This document shows positions 1 to 8,709 of a stretch of DNA of 64,000 nt, piece by piece (position 1 is the stretch's first letter; every line of letters begins with the position of its first letter). Source of the stretch: Neisseria montereyensis (GTDB lineage: Bacteria > Pseudomonadota > Gammaproteobacteria > Burkholderiales > Neisseriaceae); the NCBI RefSeq assembly GCF_024834045.1, contig NZ_JANUXW010000002.1, positions 62,001 through 126,000 of the forward strand. The letters are read 5' to 3'. A program made the translations under genes and the position numbers. The notes beneath the pieces were generated by a model. It saw only the letters and a list, made by a program, of their open reading frames with translations, was not told the origin of the DNA and made no database searches.

Positions 1-1342
1 GACGTTTTTTGTCAGTTATGGTTGATTTTTGTTGGTATGGTTGGGATTGGGGATTTTGGACGGGTATGGTTTTGGTTGATGTGGTTGGTGATGTGGGCGC
101 GGGCGGATATTTAATCCGCCCCTACGGTGGGGATCGTTTTGGATTGTGTTGTGGAATGAATATATTTTCAGACGGCCTGTGTCGGGTAGGCCGGATGGTT
201 TGGTAGGGGCGGATTGTATATCCGCCCGTTTGTTTGGATTAGGGTGATGGTTGGGTTTTTATTGGGATGGTTGGGGTTTTGGCGGGTATGGTTTTGGTTG
301 GTATGGTTGGGGAGTTTGGCGCGGGCGGATATTTAATCCGCCCCTACGGTGTGGGTTGTTTTGGATTGTGTTGTGGAATGAATATATTTTCAGACGGCCT
401 GTGTCGGGTAGGCCGGATGGTTTGGTAGGGGCGGATTGTATATCCGCCCGTTTGTTTGGATTGGGGTGATGGTTGGGTTTTTATTGTGATGGTTGGGGTT
501 TGGGCGGGTGTGGGTTTGGTTGATGTGGTTGGTGATGTGGGCGCGGGCGGATATTTAATCCGCCCCTACGGTGGGGATTGTTTTGGATTGTGTTGTGGAA
601 TGAATATATTTTTCAGACGGCCTGTGTCGGGTAGGCCGGATGGTTTGGTAGGGGCGGATTAAATATCCGTCCGTTTGTTTGGATTGGGGTGATGGTTGGG
701 TTTTTATTGGGATGGTTGGGGTTTGGACGGATGTGGGTTTTGGTTGATGTGGTTGGGAGGGTGGCGCGGGCGGATATTTAATCCGCCCCTACGGTGGGGG
801 CTGTTGTGGATTGTGTTGTGGAATGAATATATTTTCAGACGGCCTGAGTTGGGTAGGCCGGATGGTTTGGTAGGGGCGGATTGTATATCCGCCCGTTTGT
901 TTGGGTTGGGGTGATGGTTGGATTTTTATTGGGATGGTTGGGGTTTTGGACGTGATTGATTTTGGTTGATATGGTTGGGAGTGTGGGCGCGGGCGGATAT
1001 TTAATCCGCCCCTACGGTGTGGGTTGTTTTGGATTGTGTTATGGAATGAATATATTTTTCAGACGGCCTGTGTCGGGTAGGCCGGATGGTTTGGTAGGGG
1101 CGGATTAAATATCCGTCCGTTTGTTTGGATTGGGGTGATGGTTGGGTTTTTATTGGGATGGTTGGGGTTTGGACGGATGTGGGTTTTGGTTGATGTGGTT
1201 GGGAGGGTGGCGCGGGCGGATATTTAATCCGCCCCTACGGTGGGGGATTGTTTTGGATTGTGTTGTGGAATGAATATATTTTTCAGACGGCCTGTGTCGG
1301 GTAGGCCGGATGGTTTGGTAGGGGCGGATTATATATCCGCCC
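1..1342. repeat. Tandem array of ~223-bp units carrying a DUS-containing palindromic element
   Basis: Six copies of a ~127-129 bp element lie in direct tandem at 101-227, 323-449, 545-672, 768-894, 991-1118 and 1214-1342, giving a period of 222-223 bp. Each begins with GGGCGGAT-N5-ATCCGCCC followed by CTACGG and ends with the inverted version, GGTAGGGGCGGAT-N5-ATCCGCCC (ATCCGTCC in copies 3 and 5). The element therefore has ~25-bp terminal inverted repeats, each itself a hairpin. Inside each is one DUS on the minus strand (TTCAGACGGCCT, for example 167-178). The ~95-bp spacers are G- and T-rich on the plus strand and also conserved. No plausible gene is present; short open frames are by-products of the repeat. 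The layout resembles a MITE amplified with its flank. Confidence 0.85.
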
Positions 1343-1356
1343 TTTGGTTTGGGTGA

Positions 1357-2775
1357 TTAGGCGGCGGGGGATTGTTTTTGCCATTGTGCCAGTAGCTGCC
1401 TGAGCTGGGCGGCGTGTTCGTGGCCGTTGTTGATGGCGGTTTGCAGCCAGTGGCAGGCGGTTTGGGTGTTGGGCATAACGCCGTATCCGTGGTAATACAG
1501 GCAGGCGAGGTTGTATTGGGCGATGGTGTCGCCTTGGTTGGCGGCCTGTTCAAACCAGTAGGCGGCTTGGTCGTGGTCGGTATCGACGCCTTGGCCGTTG
1601 TAATACATCATGCCGAGGTTGGTTTGGGCTTTGCTGTGGTGCAGTTCGGCGGCCTGAAGATAGAGTTTGCGGGCGAGCAGGTAGTCTTGCGGGCGGTTGA
1701 GGCCGTAGTGGCAGGCGAAAGCGGCTTGGTAGGCCTGATCGGCTTTTTGAAACATTAAGGCGGCTTGTTTGGCTTCTTCGTATTCTTCTTTGTGGCTGAG
1801 GGCGGTATTGGAAAGTAGTTTGTGGTGGGCGGCCATGTCGCCGAGTTCGGCGGCTTTTTGATATTGGTGCCGGGCTACGGTGGCGTCGGCTTCGATGCCT
1901 AGGCCGTAGCGGAAGATGTCGCCGAGTAGGCGCAGGGCTTTGGCGTTGCTGCGGCGGGCGGCGGCCGAGGCATATTTGCGGGCTTTGATGTAGTCGCGTT
2001 CTACATATTTTCCGGTGAGGTAGAGTTCGGCCATTGTGGCTTGGGCGTCGCAGTCGTTTTTCTCGGCGGATTTTTCCAGCCAGTTAACGGCTTCGCTGTT
2101 GTCGAGTTCGAGCAATACTTCGCCGAGTGCGGTTTGGGCGGGCTGGAAACCTGCTTGGGCGGCGGGGGTGAAGTGTTCGGCGGCTTTTTGCAGGTCTTTG
2201 CCGACGAATTGGCCGTAGCGGTATTGGTTGCCGAGCAGCCAGTGGGCGGCGGTGATGTTTTGTTCGGCAGCTTGGGTGAGCAGTTCGTGGGCGCGGGCGA
2301 GATCGGGTTCGGCGGCTTGTTGGTAGTATTTTGCGAGATAAACTTGTGCTTCGCCGTGGCCTTGGTCGGCGGCTTTTTCCGCCCAATAAACGGCTTTGGG
2401 GTCTTTATGGTCGGCGTAGTATTCGAGCAGGCGTAGTTGGGCTTGTAGAATGCCTTGTTCGGCTAAGTCGGTATAGGCGGGGATTTGTTGCTGAAAGGGT
2501 TCGCCGTTGGCGGCGCGCAGTTGCAGTAGGTTGTAGCGGGCGTATAGATGGCCTTGTTCGGCGGCTTTTTCCAGCCATCGGGTGGCGGCGGGGTAGTCGG
2601 GCTTTCTGCCGACTGATCCGCTCAGTAGGCATCCGGCCAGTTGAAAGGCGGCTTCGGTGTGTCCGCTTTCGGCGGCTTGAAGAAGAAAGGGTATGGCTTG
2701 GGCGGTATTATTGGGGTTGTGCAGTAGGATATCGTGCCCTTTTTGATATAGTGATTCTGGCGTATTCGGATTCAT
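1357..2775 (-). CDS. Sel1-like repeat (TPR-like) protein
   Basis: Protein of 472 aa built almost wholly of Sel1-like repeats of about 36 residues, seen as recurrent A-x-x-x-L and G-x-x-x-A-x-x-x-L units such as WLEKAAEQGH, WAEKAADQGHGEAQ and WFEQAANQGD. These are alpha-solenoid scaffolds that usually mediate protein-protein contacts; the partner cannot be read from the sequence. No signal peptide or membrane segment is visible, so it is probably cytoplasmic. I prefer the ATG at 2775 (MNPNTPES) over an in-frame TTG at 2820; neither has a strong ribosome site. The gene is flanked on both sides by copies of the same palindromic repeat, and its stop lies 15 bp from the end of copy 6. Family call is firm; role is unknown. 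Confidence 0.85.
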   Translation of the reverse strand: MNPNTPESLYQKGHDILLHNPNNTAQAIPFLLQAAESGHTEAAFQLAGCLLSGSVGRKPDYPAATRWLEKAAEQGHLYARYNLLQLRAANGEPFQQQIPAYTDLAEQGILQAQLRLLEYYADHKDPKAVYWAEKAADQGHGEAQVYLAKYYQQAAEPDLARAHELLTQAAEQNITAAHWLLGNQYRYGQFVGKDLQKAAEHFTPAAQAGFQPAQTALGEVLLELDNSEAVNWLEKSAEKNDCDAQATMAELYLTGKYVERDYIKARKYASAAARRSNAKALRLLGDIFRYGLGIEADATVARHQYQKAAELGDMAAHHKLLSNTALSHKEEYEEAKQAALMFQKADQAYQAAFACHYGLNRPQDYLLARKLYLQAAELHHSKAQTNLGMMYYNGQGVDTDHDQAAYWFEQAANQGDTIAQYNLACLYYHGYGVMPNTQTACHWLQTAINNGHEHAAQLRQLLAQWQKQSPAA

Positions 2776-2820
2776 TGCGGGATATGAGAGATATGTTTGG
2801 AAAACCGTATTGTATAGCAA

Positions 2821-3188
2821 GAAGCAGCTAACATGCTATTTTTAAAACGTTATTAATAAACCAAATGATTATTTTTATGAGTGATTAGCTTGATTGTGCG
2901 GCGGGTGTGTGGCGCGGGCGGATATTTAATCCGCCCCTACGGTGGGGATTGTTTTGGATTGTATTGTGGAATGAATATATTTTTCAGACGGCCTGTGTCG
3001 GGTAGGCCGGATGGTTTGGTAGGGGCGGATTGTATATCCGCCCGTTTGTTTGGATTGGGGATATGGTTGGATTTTTATTGTGATGGTTGGGGTTTTGGCG
3101 GGTATGGTTTTGGTTGATGTGGTTGGTGATGTGGGCGCGGGCGGATATTTAATCCGCCCCTACGGTGGGGGTTGATTTCAGACGGCCT
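2821..3188. repeat. Further copies of the palindromic DUS element (copies 7 and 8)
   Basis: After the Sel1 gene the array resumes. A complete element lies at 2916-3043 and, 223 bp after its start, a truncated copy begins at 3139 and runs into a DUS at 3177-3188. The same period and the same G/T-rich spacer as in 1-1342 show this is one array split by a gene. The truncated last copy has lost its right inverted terminus and ends in a DUS hairpin. Confidence 0.8.
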
Positions 3189-3210
3189 ATTGTTTGGAGG
3201 CCGTCTGAAA
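3176..3210. terminator. DUS inverted pair
   Basis: TTTCAGACGGCCT at 3176-3188 and AGGCCGTCTGAAA at 3198-3210 form a 13-bp stem with a 9-nt loop. This is the usual Neisseria arrangement that doubles as an uptake signal and a bidirectional terminator. The ~250 bp from here to the next gene are AT-rich with nothing recognisable. Confidence 0.75.
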
Positions 3211-3464
3211 GGATTCGGCAGGCTTGTTTTATGGGGTGTGATTTTATAGTATCTGTATTGATATCGGATAAGGCGCTATTGAAACGCTATAAAAAAATTT
3301 GATATCTAAAACAAGAAGTCATCATAATTTAATAAATGCTTGGCTTTGGTTTTAGATAGTGCTAAAAAATGATTTCCAATCTCTGTAAATTTTCATGCTG
3401 TGTAAGTTTGATACTTTGGCTATATGGATAATGTGTAAATTCTAAAAGATAACAACTAGGAAAT

Positions 3465-4286
3465 ATGATGGATATTCAAAAAATTGCTGAAGGTTATTTA
3501 AAAGCTTTGAACATCACCGATGATATTAAAACGTTAGAAGATGTTTGCCGGTTGATGCGGGCACATCTAAAAGCTTTCTGTTTTGGCAATGCTAAAATTT
3601 TAGTGGGTGAAACGGTGCCGATTGATATTGAATCGGTCTATGAAAATTTAGTGGTGAAAAAAAGAGGGGGTTATTGCTTTGAACAAAACAAACTCATATA
3701 CGAAGTGCTAAAAGCAAAAGGGTTTGAAGTCAGCCAACATTTAGCGCGAATAGTGAATAATGAAAAACCTAGAATTCCCCTGACTCACCGGGTAACGCTA
3801 TTATATTATCAAGGCGACACTTATGTAATCGATGTCGGCGTTGGTTTTCGCAGCCCCTGTGTTGCACTCAAGCTTAATGCACCGCAGCCTACGATGAGCC
3901 ACTTGGGTATTCAATATCATGCGCTTCCCGTGGATGAGCAAAAAGGCATTTATATGCTGCAAATGATTCAAAAAGGAGAGAAATTTAATATTAATCAGTT
4001 TGATTTAATTGAAAATATTGATTCAGACTTTGAAGTGAGCAACTTTTATTGCTACATGAATCCTAAAACCATATGGCGTAATCATTTGATTATATCCCGC
4101 TTGGGTGACGATGTTATTTATTCTCTGCGTGATAACCGTTATTTTAAAATTTACGACACGCATACGGAGCGGATGGAAATCAAAGAATTCAATCAATTTG
4201 CCAATATTATGGAAAAAGAATTAAACGCTGATTATACCCAAGACGAGCTAACGATATTATTCGATAACTATATTAAAGGCGATTAA
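3465..4286 (+). CDS. Arylamine N-acetyltransferase family protein
   Basis: Protein of 273 aa, the usual NAT length. The RGGYCFEQN motif places the catalytic cysteine at residue 71, with the partner histidine in LTHRV (H108) and aspartate in VIDVGVG (D123), giving the Cys-His-Asp triad of the family. Such enzymes transfer acetyl groups from acetyl-CoA to arylamines or hydrazines in the cytoplasm; the physiological substrate here is not known. AGGA at 3458-3461 sits better before the ATG at 3468 than before the ATG at 3465, so the protein may be one residue shorter. The gene stands alone, is markedly AT-richer than its neighbours, and lies between two kinds of palindromic repeat, which hints at acquisition. 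Confidence 0.85.
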   Translation: MMDIQKIAEGYLKALNITDDIKTLEDVCRLMRAHLKAFCFGNAKILVGETVPIDIESVYENLVVKKRGGYCFEQNKLIYEVLKAKGFEVSQHLARIVNNEKPRIPLTHRVTLLYYQGDTYVIDVGVGFRSPCVALKLNAPQPTMSHLGIQYHALPVDEQKGIYMLQMIQKGEKFNINQFDLIENIDSDFEVSNFYCYMNPKTIWRNHLIISRLGDDVIYSLRDNRYFKIYDTHTERMEIKEFNQFANIMEKELNADYTQDELTILFDNYIKGD

Positions 4287-4322
4287 ATTGCCCAAATGAT
4301 ATGGCGCCTTTGCAAAACCCAT

Positions 4323-4384
4323 GTAGGTCGGATACTCGAATCCGACACGGATACTGTTTTGTCGGATACAAGTATCAGACCTAT
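4323..4384. repeat. Small palindromic element (TAGGTCGGAT family)
   Basis: A 62-bp element has terminal inverted repeats: GTAGGTCGGATAC at 4323 and its imperfect complement ending GTATCAGACCTAT at 4384. Each arm is itself a small hairpin (GTCGGAT-N6-ATCCGAC on the left). This is the same design as the large repeats at 1-3188, with T for G at one position, and looks like a REP- or MITE-like relative lacking the internal DUS. Confidence 0.6.
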
Positions 4385-4528
4385 GCTTGCTTGGTGGCGG
4401 CGTTCTCGTATGGATTGGAGGTTTGGGGTAATGGTAATACGCCGTTGCCTGATGAAACGGAATAAACAATAAACGGTGCGGTGCTGCCGGAATAAAAAAT
4501 CAACAACCCGAAATAGAGGAGAATCATT

Positions 4529-5836
4529 ATGATTGCTAATTTTTTAAGCAAAATAATGCAGCGCTATCTGCCCGATTCTTTCCTGCTGGCTATTCTGCTG
4601 ACGGTGGTTATCTTTTTGGCGGGCATAATAGAGGCAGGGCACGGCCCTTTGGAAATGGCGGTTTTTTGGGGGCAGGGTTTTTCCAAGTTGTTTACTTTCG
4701 GTATGCAGATGGTGCTGGTGCTGTTGATGGGCTATGTGTTGGCGCTAACGCCGGCTGTGCACGGTATTTTGGATAAGCTGACCAATTTGGCGAAAACGCC
4801 GCGGCAGGCTTTATTGCTAACGGCAACGATTTCTTTTGCCGCCTGCTATTTGAATTGGGGCTTCGGCTTGGTGGTCGGTGCAATGGTGGCTAAAGAGATG
4901 GGCAGGAAAGTGGCCGGATTGCATTTTCCATTGGTTGTGGCGGCGGCTTATAGTGCCGAGTTGATACGCGGCCCTTCATCGGCGATTCCGCTGGTGGTGG
5001 CGACACCGCAGCATTTCCTGCATGAGCAGATAGGGCTGATACCGGTATCGGAAACGCTTTATTCTTCTTGGAATCTGATGTTGTCGGCCGGTGTGTTGGT
5101 GCTGCTGTTGCTGATGTATGCTTTTGTATCGCCGCCGGAAAACCCTGTTTCGCTTTCCGGTTCGGAAGCGGTAGAACAGAATAGGCCGTCTGAAACAAAT
5201 CATCCTGCTACCTTTTCTGAAAAGCTGGAACAACATTATTTGTTTAATATAGTGTTGGCGGTGCTGCCCGTTTTGTATGTAGGCGGGCATTTTGCGGATA
5301 AAGGCTTCAATGTTAATCTGAATGTGGTGATTATGCTGTTTTTGGCGGCGGCTTTGTTGTTGCACCGTTCACCGGCGGCATTTATCGGGGCGACGAAAAC
5401 GGCGATTACGTCCACGCAGGGCATTATTGTGCAGTTTCCGCTGTATGCAGGTATTGCGGGCATGATGACGGATTCCGGATTGGTGAATCTTACTGCCGAG
5501 TGGTTTGTATCGGTATCGAATACGGCCAATTTTCCGGCGATGACGTTTTTATCGGCGGGCTTGGTGAATATTTTTATTCCTTCCGGCGGCGGGCAATGGG
5601 CGATTCAGGGGCCTGTGGTGATTGAAGCGGCGAAAGAGCTGGGTGCGAATCTGCCGCAAACCATTATGGCATTTGCCTGGGGTGATGCGTGGACGAATCA
5701 GATTCAGCCGTTTTGGGCGCTGCCTTTATTGGGCGTGGCCGGATTGTCGGCGCGCGATATTATGGGCTATTGCGTGATGTGGTTGGTGTTGTCGGGCGTT
5801 TGGGTTATCGGGGTGTTTACATTCTTGGCAATGTAG
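4529..5836 (+). CDS. atoE: Short-chain fatty acid transporter, AtoE family
   Basis: Integral membrane protein of 435 aa with about ten hydrophobic segments. The N-terminus (QRYLPDSFLLAILLTVVIF), the conserved GPSSAIPLVVATPQHF stretch and the C-terminal PSGGGQWAIQGP and WTNQIQPFWALPLLG stretches are typical of AtoE/TIGR00366 carriers of acetoacetate or short-chain fatty acids. GAGGAG at 4517 precedes the ATG well. The next gene downstream on the same strand is a LysR regulator, and a thiolase and CoA-transferase operon lies just beyond, so uptake and CoA activation of a short-chain acid are probably linked. The exact substrate is inferred. Confidence 0.88.
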   Translation: MIANFLSKIMQRYLPDSFLLAILLTVVIFLAGIIEAGHGPLEMAVFWGQGFSKLFTFGMQMVLVLLMGYVLALTPAVHGILDKLTNLAKTPRQALLLTATISFAACYLNWGFGLVVGAMVAKEMGRKVAGLHFPLVVAAAYSAELIRGPSSAIPLVVATPQHFLHEQIGLIPVSETLYSSWNLMLSAGVLVLLLLMYAFVSPPENPVSLSGSEAVEQNRPSETNHPATFSEKLEQHYLFNIVLAVLPVLYVGGHFADKGFNVNLNVVIMLFLAAALLLHRSPAAFIGATKTAITSTQGIIVQFPLYAGIAGMMTDSGLVNLTAEWFVSVSNTANFPAMTFLSAGLVNIFIPSGGGQWAIQGPVVIEAAKELGANLPQTIMAFAWGDAWTNQIQPFWALPLLGVAGLSARDIMGYCVMWLVLSGVWVIGVFTFLAM

Positions 5837-5905
5837 CGGATGGGTTTGAGTGGTTACCGGTGTGTCGTATCGTTTTAGAAGAAGATTAGAAGAGGAGAAA
5901 AGCGG

Positions 5906-6916
5906 ATGGATAAGCTGCAATGCATGGAAGCTTTTGTGCGAGTGGCGCAAAGCGGGAGTTTTATCCAAGCTGCGGAACAGCTCGGGGTGGCGCGTTCGGT
6001 GGTGAGTACGCGTATTCAGCAGTTGGAAAAGTTTGTCGACGCGCCGCTGTTTCACCGTAATACGCGCTCGGTGCGTTTATCGGATATCGGTGCGAAGTAT
6101 TATGATGAATGTGTAGATTTGCTGAAACGTTTTGATGTTTTGGTGAATGCGATGGCGTTGGCGAAAAACGATTTAACAGGCAAGTTGCGCATTCATTTGG
6201 TGCCCGGCTTCGGCTTGGGCTATTTCAGCAAGAAATTATCGTTGTTTACCCATGCCTATACCGATATCGAGCTGGATTTGGTGGTGAGCGATAAGGTGGT
6301 TGATCCGGTTTCGGCCGGATTCGATGTGGCGTTTCAGATTTTTCCGCCTAAAGGCGAAAGTTTGGTCGACCGCAAGATTTTCCATGTGAACAGGGTATTT
6401 TGTGCTTCACCGGAATTTATTGAAAAATACGGCAAACCGGATACGCCTTATCAGTTGTCGCAATTTGAAATCGGCTATTACTCGGATTATCCCGAACGCA
6501 ATAGGCTGAAGTTTCTGATTGACGGTAAATTGCAGGAAATTCCGGTTTCGGCACGCATTCAATCCACTTCCATCCATCTTCTGCATGATTTTGCTGAAAC
6601 CGGCGGCGGTATTGTCTGCCTGCCGACCATTGTGGCAAAAGAAAGCCTGCTTGAAGGCAGGCTGGTGTCGGTATTGACCGATTATCCTTTACCGGCATAC
6701 AGCCTGCGGGCGGTGTTTCCGCCTAATTCGAAAAATATCAAAAAGGTTCGGCGTATTATTGATTTTTTATCGAAAAACATCAGCAGGCAGCCGGAATGGG
6801 ATGAAGAATTGATTGCCAAAGGCTGTTTATCGCCTTTAGTCGCATCGCTCAATGAGTACCGCAATCCCCTGCCCAACGCCGATACACATCGAGCAGACGG
6901 CATAACGACCGCCTGA
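5906..6916 (+). CDS. LysR-family transcriptional regulator
   Basis: Protein of 336 aa with an N-terminal winged-helix region (residues 1-60: SFIQAAEQLGVARSVVSTRI, then LEKFVDAPLFHRNTRSVRLS) and a LysR effector-binding domain. The family usually ends near 300 aa. The last ~27 residues here are read from DNA that, on the other strand, encodes the end of the thiolase, an 81-bp convergent overlap. The tail may therefore be an accidental extension. GAGGAG precedes the ATG at 5906. Lying between atoE and the thiolase operon, it is the likely regulator of both, with a short-chain acid or its CoA ester as possible effector (inference). Confidence 0.88.
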   Translation: MDKLQCMEAFVRVAQSGSFIQAAEQLGVARSVVSTRIQQLEKFVDAPLFHRNTRSVRLSDIGAKYYDECVDLLKRFDVLVNAMALAKNDLTGKLRIHLVPGFGLGYFSKKLSLFTHAYTDIELDLVVSDKVVDPVSAGFDVAFQIFPPKGESLVDRKIFHVNRVFCASPEFIEKYGKPDTPYQLSQFEIGYYSDYPERNRLKFLIDGKLQEIPVSARIQSTSIHLLHDFAETGGGIVCLPTIVAKESLLEGRLVSVLTDYPLPAYSLRAVFPPNSKNIKKVRRIIDFLSKNISRQPEWDEELIAKGCLSPLVASLNEYRNPLPNADTHRADGITTA

Positions 6917-8050
6917 AACTTCGAGCTGGTTGAGTGCGGTGGTGAGTATGCGTGCGCCGGATGCACCTAAGGGGTGACCGATGGCAATCGCGCCGCCGTT
7001 GGGGTTAACGCGCGGATCATCGTCGGCCAAACCCAAATCGCGGGTGCAGGCCAATGCTTGGGCGGCAAAAGCTTCATTCAATTCGATTACATCGATATCG
7101 GCCAGTGCGATGCCGGTTTTGGCGAGCAGTTTTTTTATGGCGGGGGCGGGGGCGAAACCCATAATACGCGGTTCGATGCCGACGGTAGTACCGCCGATAA
7201 TGCGGGCGCGCGGTTTCAAGCCGTATTCTTTCACGGCGTTGCCCGAAGCCATTAATACGGCCGCCGCGCCGTCGTTAATGCCCGATGCATTGCCTGCGGT
7301 AACCGTGCCGCCTTCAAATACAATCGGTTTTAATTTGGTCAACCCCTCGATGGTGGTATCGGGGCGGGGATGTTCGTCGGTATCAACCCTTATGCTGCCG
7401 CCTTTGCGTTGGGGAATTTCTACCGCTGTGATTTCATTGGCAAAGAAGCCGCGTGCCTGTGCTGCGGCGGCTTTTTGCTGGCTGGCTAGCGCGAAAAGGT
7501 CTTGGTCGGCACGGCTGACGGAAAATTGTTCGGCAACGTTTTCTGCGGTTTGCGGCATGGTTTCGACACCGTATTGGGCTTTCATGGCGGGATTGATAAA
7601 ACGCCAGCCCATAGTGGTGTCTTCGATTTTCTGATTACGGCCGAATGCCTGTTCGGCTTTCCCCATCACATAAGGCGAGCGCGACATATTCTCTACGCCG
7701 CCGGCTATTAATAAGTCGGCATCGCCGGTTTTTAAGGTACGGCTGCCGGTTAAGACGGTTTCCAAAGAAGAGCCGCATAAGCGGTTGATGGTGCAGGCGG
7801 GCACTTCGACCGGCATGCCGGCCAATAATGCCGACATTCTGGCGACATTGCGGTTGTCTTCGCCGGCCTGATTGGCGCAGCCGTATAGGATGTCGTCGAC
7901 TTTATGCCACGGTAAATCAGGGTGGCGCTGCATCAGCGCCCGAATGGGTACGGCGCCCAAATCATCGGTGCGCACGGCGGAAAGGCTGCCGCCGTAGCGT
8001 CCGAAAGGGGTACGCAGGGCATCAATAATATAAGCATCGTGGTTGTTCAT
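6836..8050 (-). CDS. Thiolase: acetyl-CoA acetyltransferase / 3-oxoadipyl-CoA thiolase type
   Basis: Protein of 404 aa with a complete thiolase active site: nucleophilic Cys92 (TINRLCGSSLE), His359 (GGAIAIGHPLGASGAR) and Cys389 (CSMCIGVGQG). By eye it is closer to PcaF (3-oxoadipyl-CoA thiolase) than to a classical AtoB, with GCANQAGEDNRNVARM and TTMGWRFINP in common. No ring-cleavage pca genes are nearby, while an AtoE transporter is, so it may cleave acetoacetyl-CoA. Third gene of a three-gene operon; its start overlaps the upstream CoA-transferase stop by 4 bp. Its 3' end overlaps the convergent LysR gene by 81 bp. Confidence 0.85.
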   Translation of the reverse strand: MNNHDAYIIDALRTPFGRYGGSLSAVRTDDLGAVPIRALMQRHPDLPWHKVDDILYGCANQAGEDNRNVARMSALLAGMPVEVPACTINRLCGSSLETVLTGSRTLKTGDADLLIAGGVENMSRSPYVMGKAEQAFGRNQKIEDTTMGWRFINPAMKAQYGVETMPQTAENVAEQFSVSRADQDLFALASQQKAAAAQARGFFANEITAVEIPQRKGGSIRVDTDEHPRPDTTIEGLTKLKPIVFEGGTVTAGNASGINDGAAAVLMASGNAVKEYGLKPRARIIGGTTVGIEPRIMGFAPAPAIKKLLAKTGIALADIDVIELNEAFAAQALACTRDLGLADDDPRVNPNGGAIAIGHPLGASGARILTTALNQLEVSGGRYAVCSMCIGVGQGIAVLIERCD

Positions 8051-8709
8051 GATACGGCTCCTGAAGTGGCGTCAATTAAAGGGGCGGCGGTGAGGTTTTG
8101 CAGTTCGGCAAAATCCAGGCCGTCGATTTTTTCGATAACCCGCAAACTGTTCCCATCGAGATCAATCACGCATAAATCGGTATAAATACGGTCGACGCAA
8201 CGTAAACCTGTTGCCGGATAGGTCAGATTGCCGACGATTTTGGGGTCGCCGTGTTTGCTGGTGTGTTCCATGGTAACCCATACTTTTTTGGCACCGACGG
8301 CCAAATCCATCGCGCCGCCGACCGCCGGAATGGCATCGGGCGCGCCGGTGTGCCAGTTGGCAAGGTCGCCGCGGGCGGATACTTGAAACGCGCCTAAAAC
8401 GCAAATATCCAGATGGCCGCCGCGCATCATGGCAAACGAATCGCCGTGATGAAAATAGCAGCCGCCGGTTTTTAAGGTCACATATTCTTTGCCGGCATTA
8501 ATCAGTTCGGGATCTTCTTCACCGGGCGGCGGTGGCGGGCCGAATGCCAATAGGCCGTTTTCGGAGTGCAGGAAAATATCTTTGTTTGCCGGCAGATAGG
8601 TTGCGATTTTGGTCGGCAGGCCGATGCCGAGATTTACATAAGCCCCTTCGGGAATATCGCGGGCAACACGTTGGGCAATTTGTTCGCGATTGAGTTTTTG
8701 GTAGTTCAC
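8047..8709 (-). CDS. 3-oxoacid CoA-transferase, subunit B
   Basis: Protein of 220 aa, full length for the beta subunit of class I CoA-transferases. The catalytic-glutamate motif SENGLLAFGP is near residue 50, followed by GEEDPELINAGK, SFAMMRGGHLD and GAMDLAVGAKKVW. It moves CoA from succinyl-CoA (or similar) to a 3-oxoacid such as acetoacetate or 3-oxoadipate, working as a heteromer with the product of the next gene upstream. It overlaps that gene by 4 bp and the thiolase by 4 bp, so the three are translationally coupled. Residue pattern is PcaJ/ScoB-like; which 3-oxoacid is used cannot be settled from sequence alone. Confidence 0.88.
   Translation of the reverse strand: MNYQKLNREQIAQRVARDIPEGAYVNLGIGLPTKIATYLPANKDIFLHSENGLLAFGPPPPPGEEDPELINAGKEYVTLKTGGCYFHHGDSFAMMRGGHLDICVLGAFQVSARGDLANWHTGAPDAIPAVGGAMDLAVGAKKVWVTMEHTSKHGDPKIVGNLTYPATGLRCVDRIYTDLCVIDLDGNSLRVIEKIDGLDFAELQNLTAAPLIDATSGAVS

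Noticed and set aside
9-914. Series of 65-72 aa plus-strand frames in the repeat array
   Set aside because: They are near-identical frames of the ~223-bp repeat unit, rich in Gly and Trp from G/T-rich DNA, without ribosome sites or resemblance to known proteins.
1-1342. CRISPR array
   Set aside because: Repeats are ~127 bp with DUS and the spacers are conserved, not unique; no cas genes.
2331-2831. 166-aa plus-strand frame inside the Sel1 gene
   Set aside because: Antisense shadow with arginine-rich composition; the Sel1 frame explains the region.
4257-4469. 70-aa minus-strand frame
   Set aside because: It covers the 62-bp palindromic element and the end of the acetyltransferase gene; no family likeness.
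6974-7634. 93-aa and 217-aa plus-strand frames
   Set aside because: They are antisense to the conserved thiolase gene.
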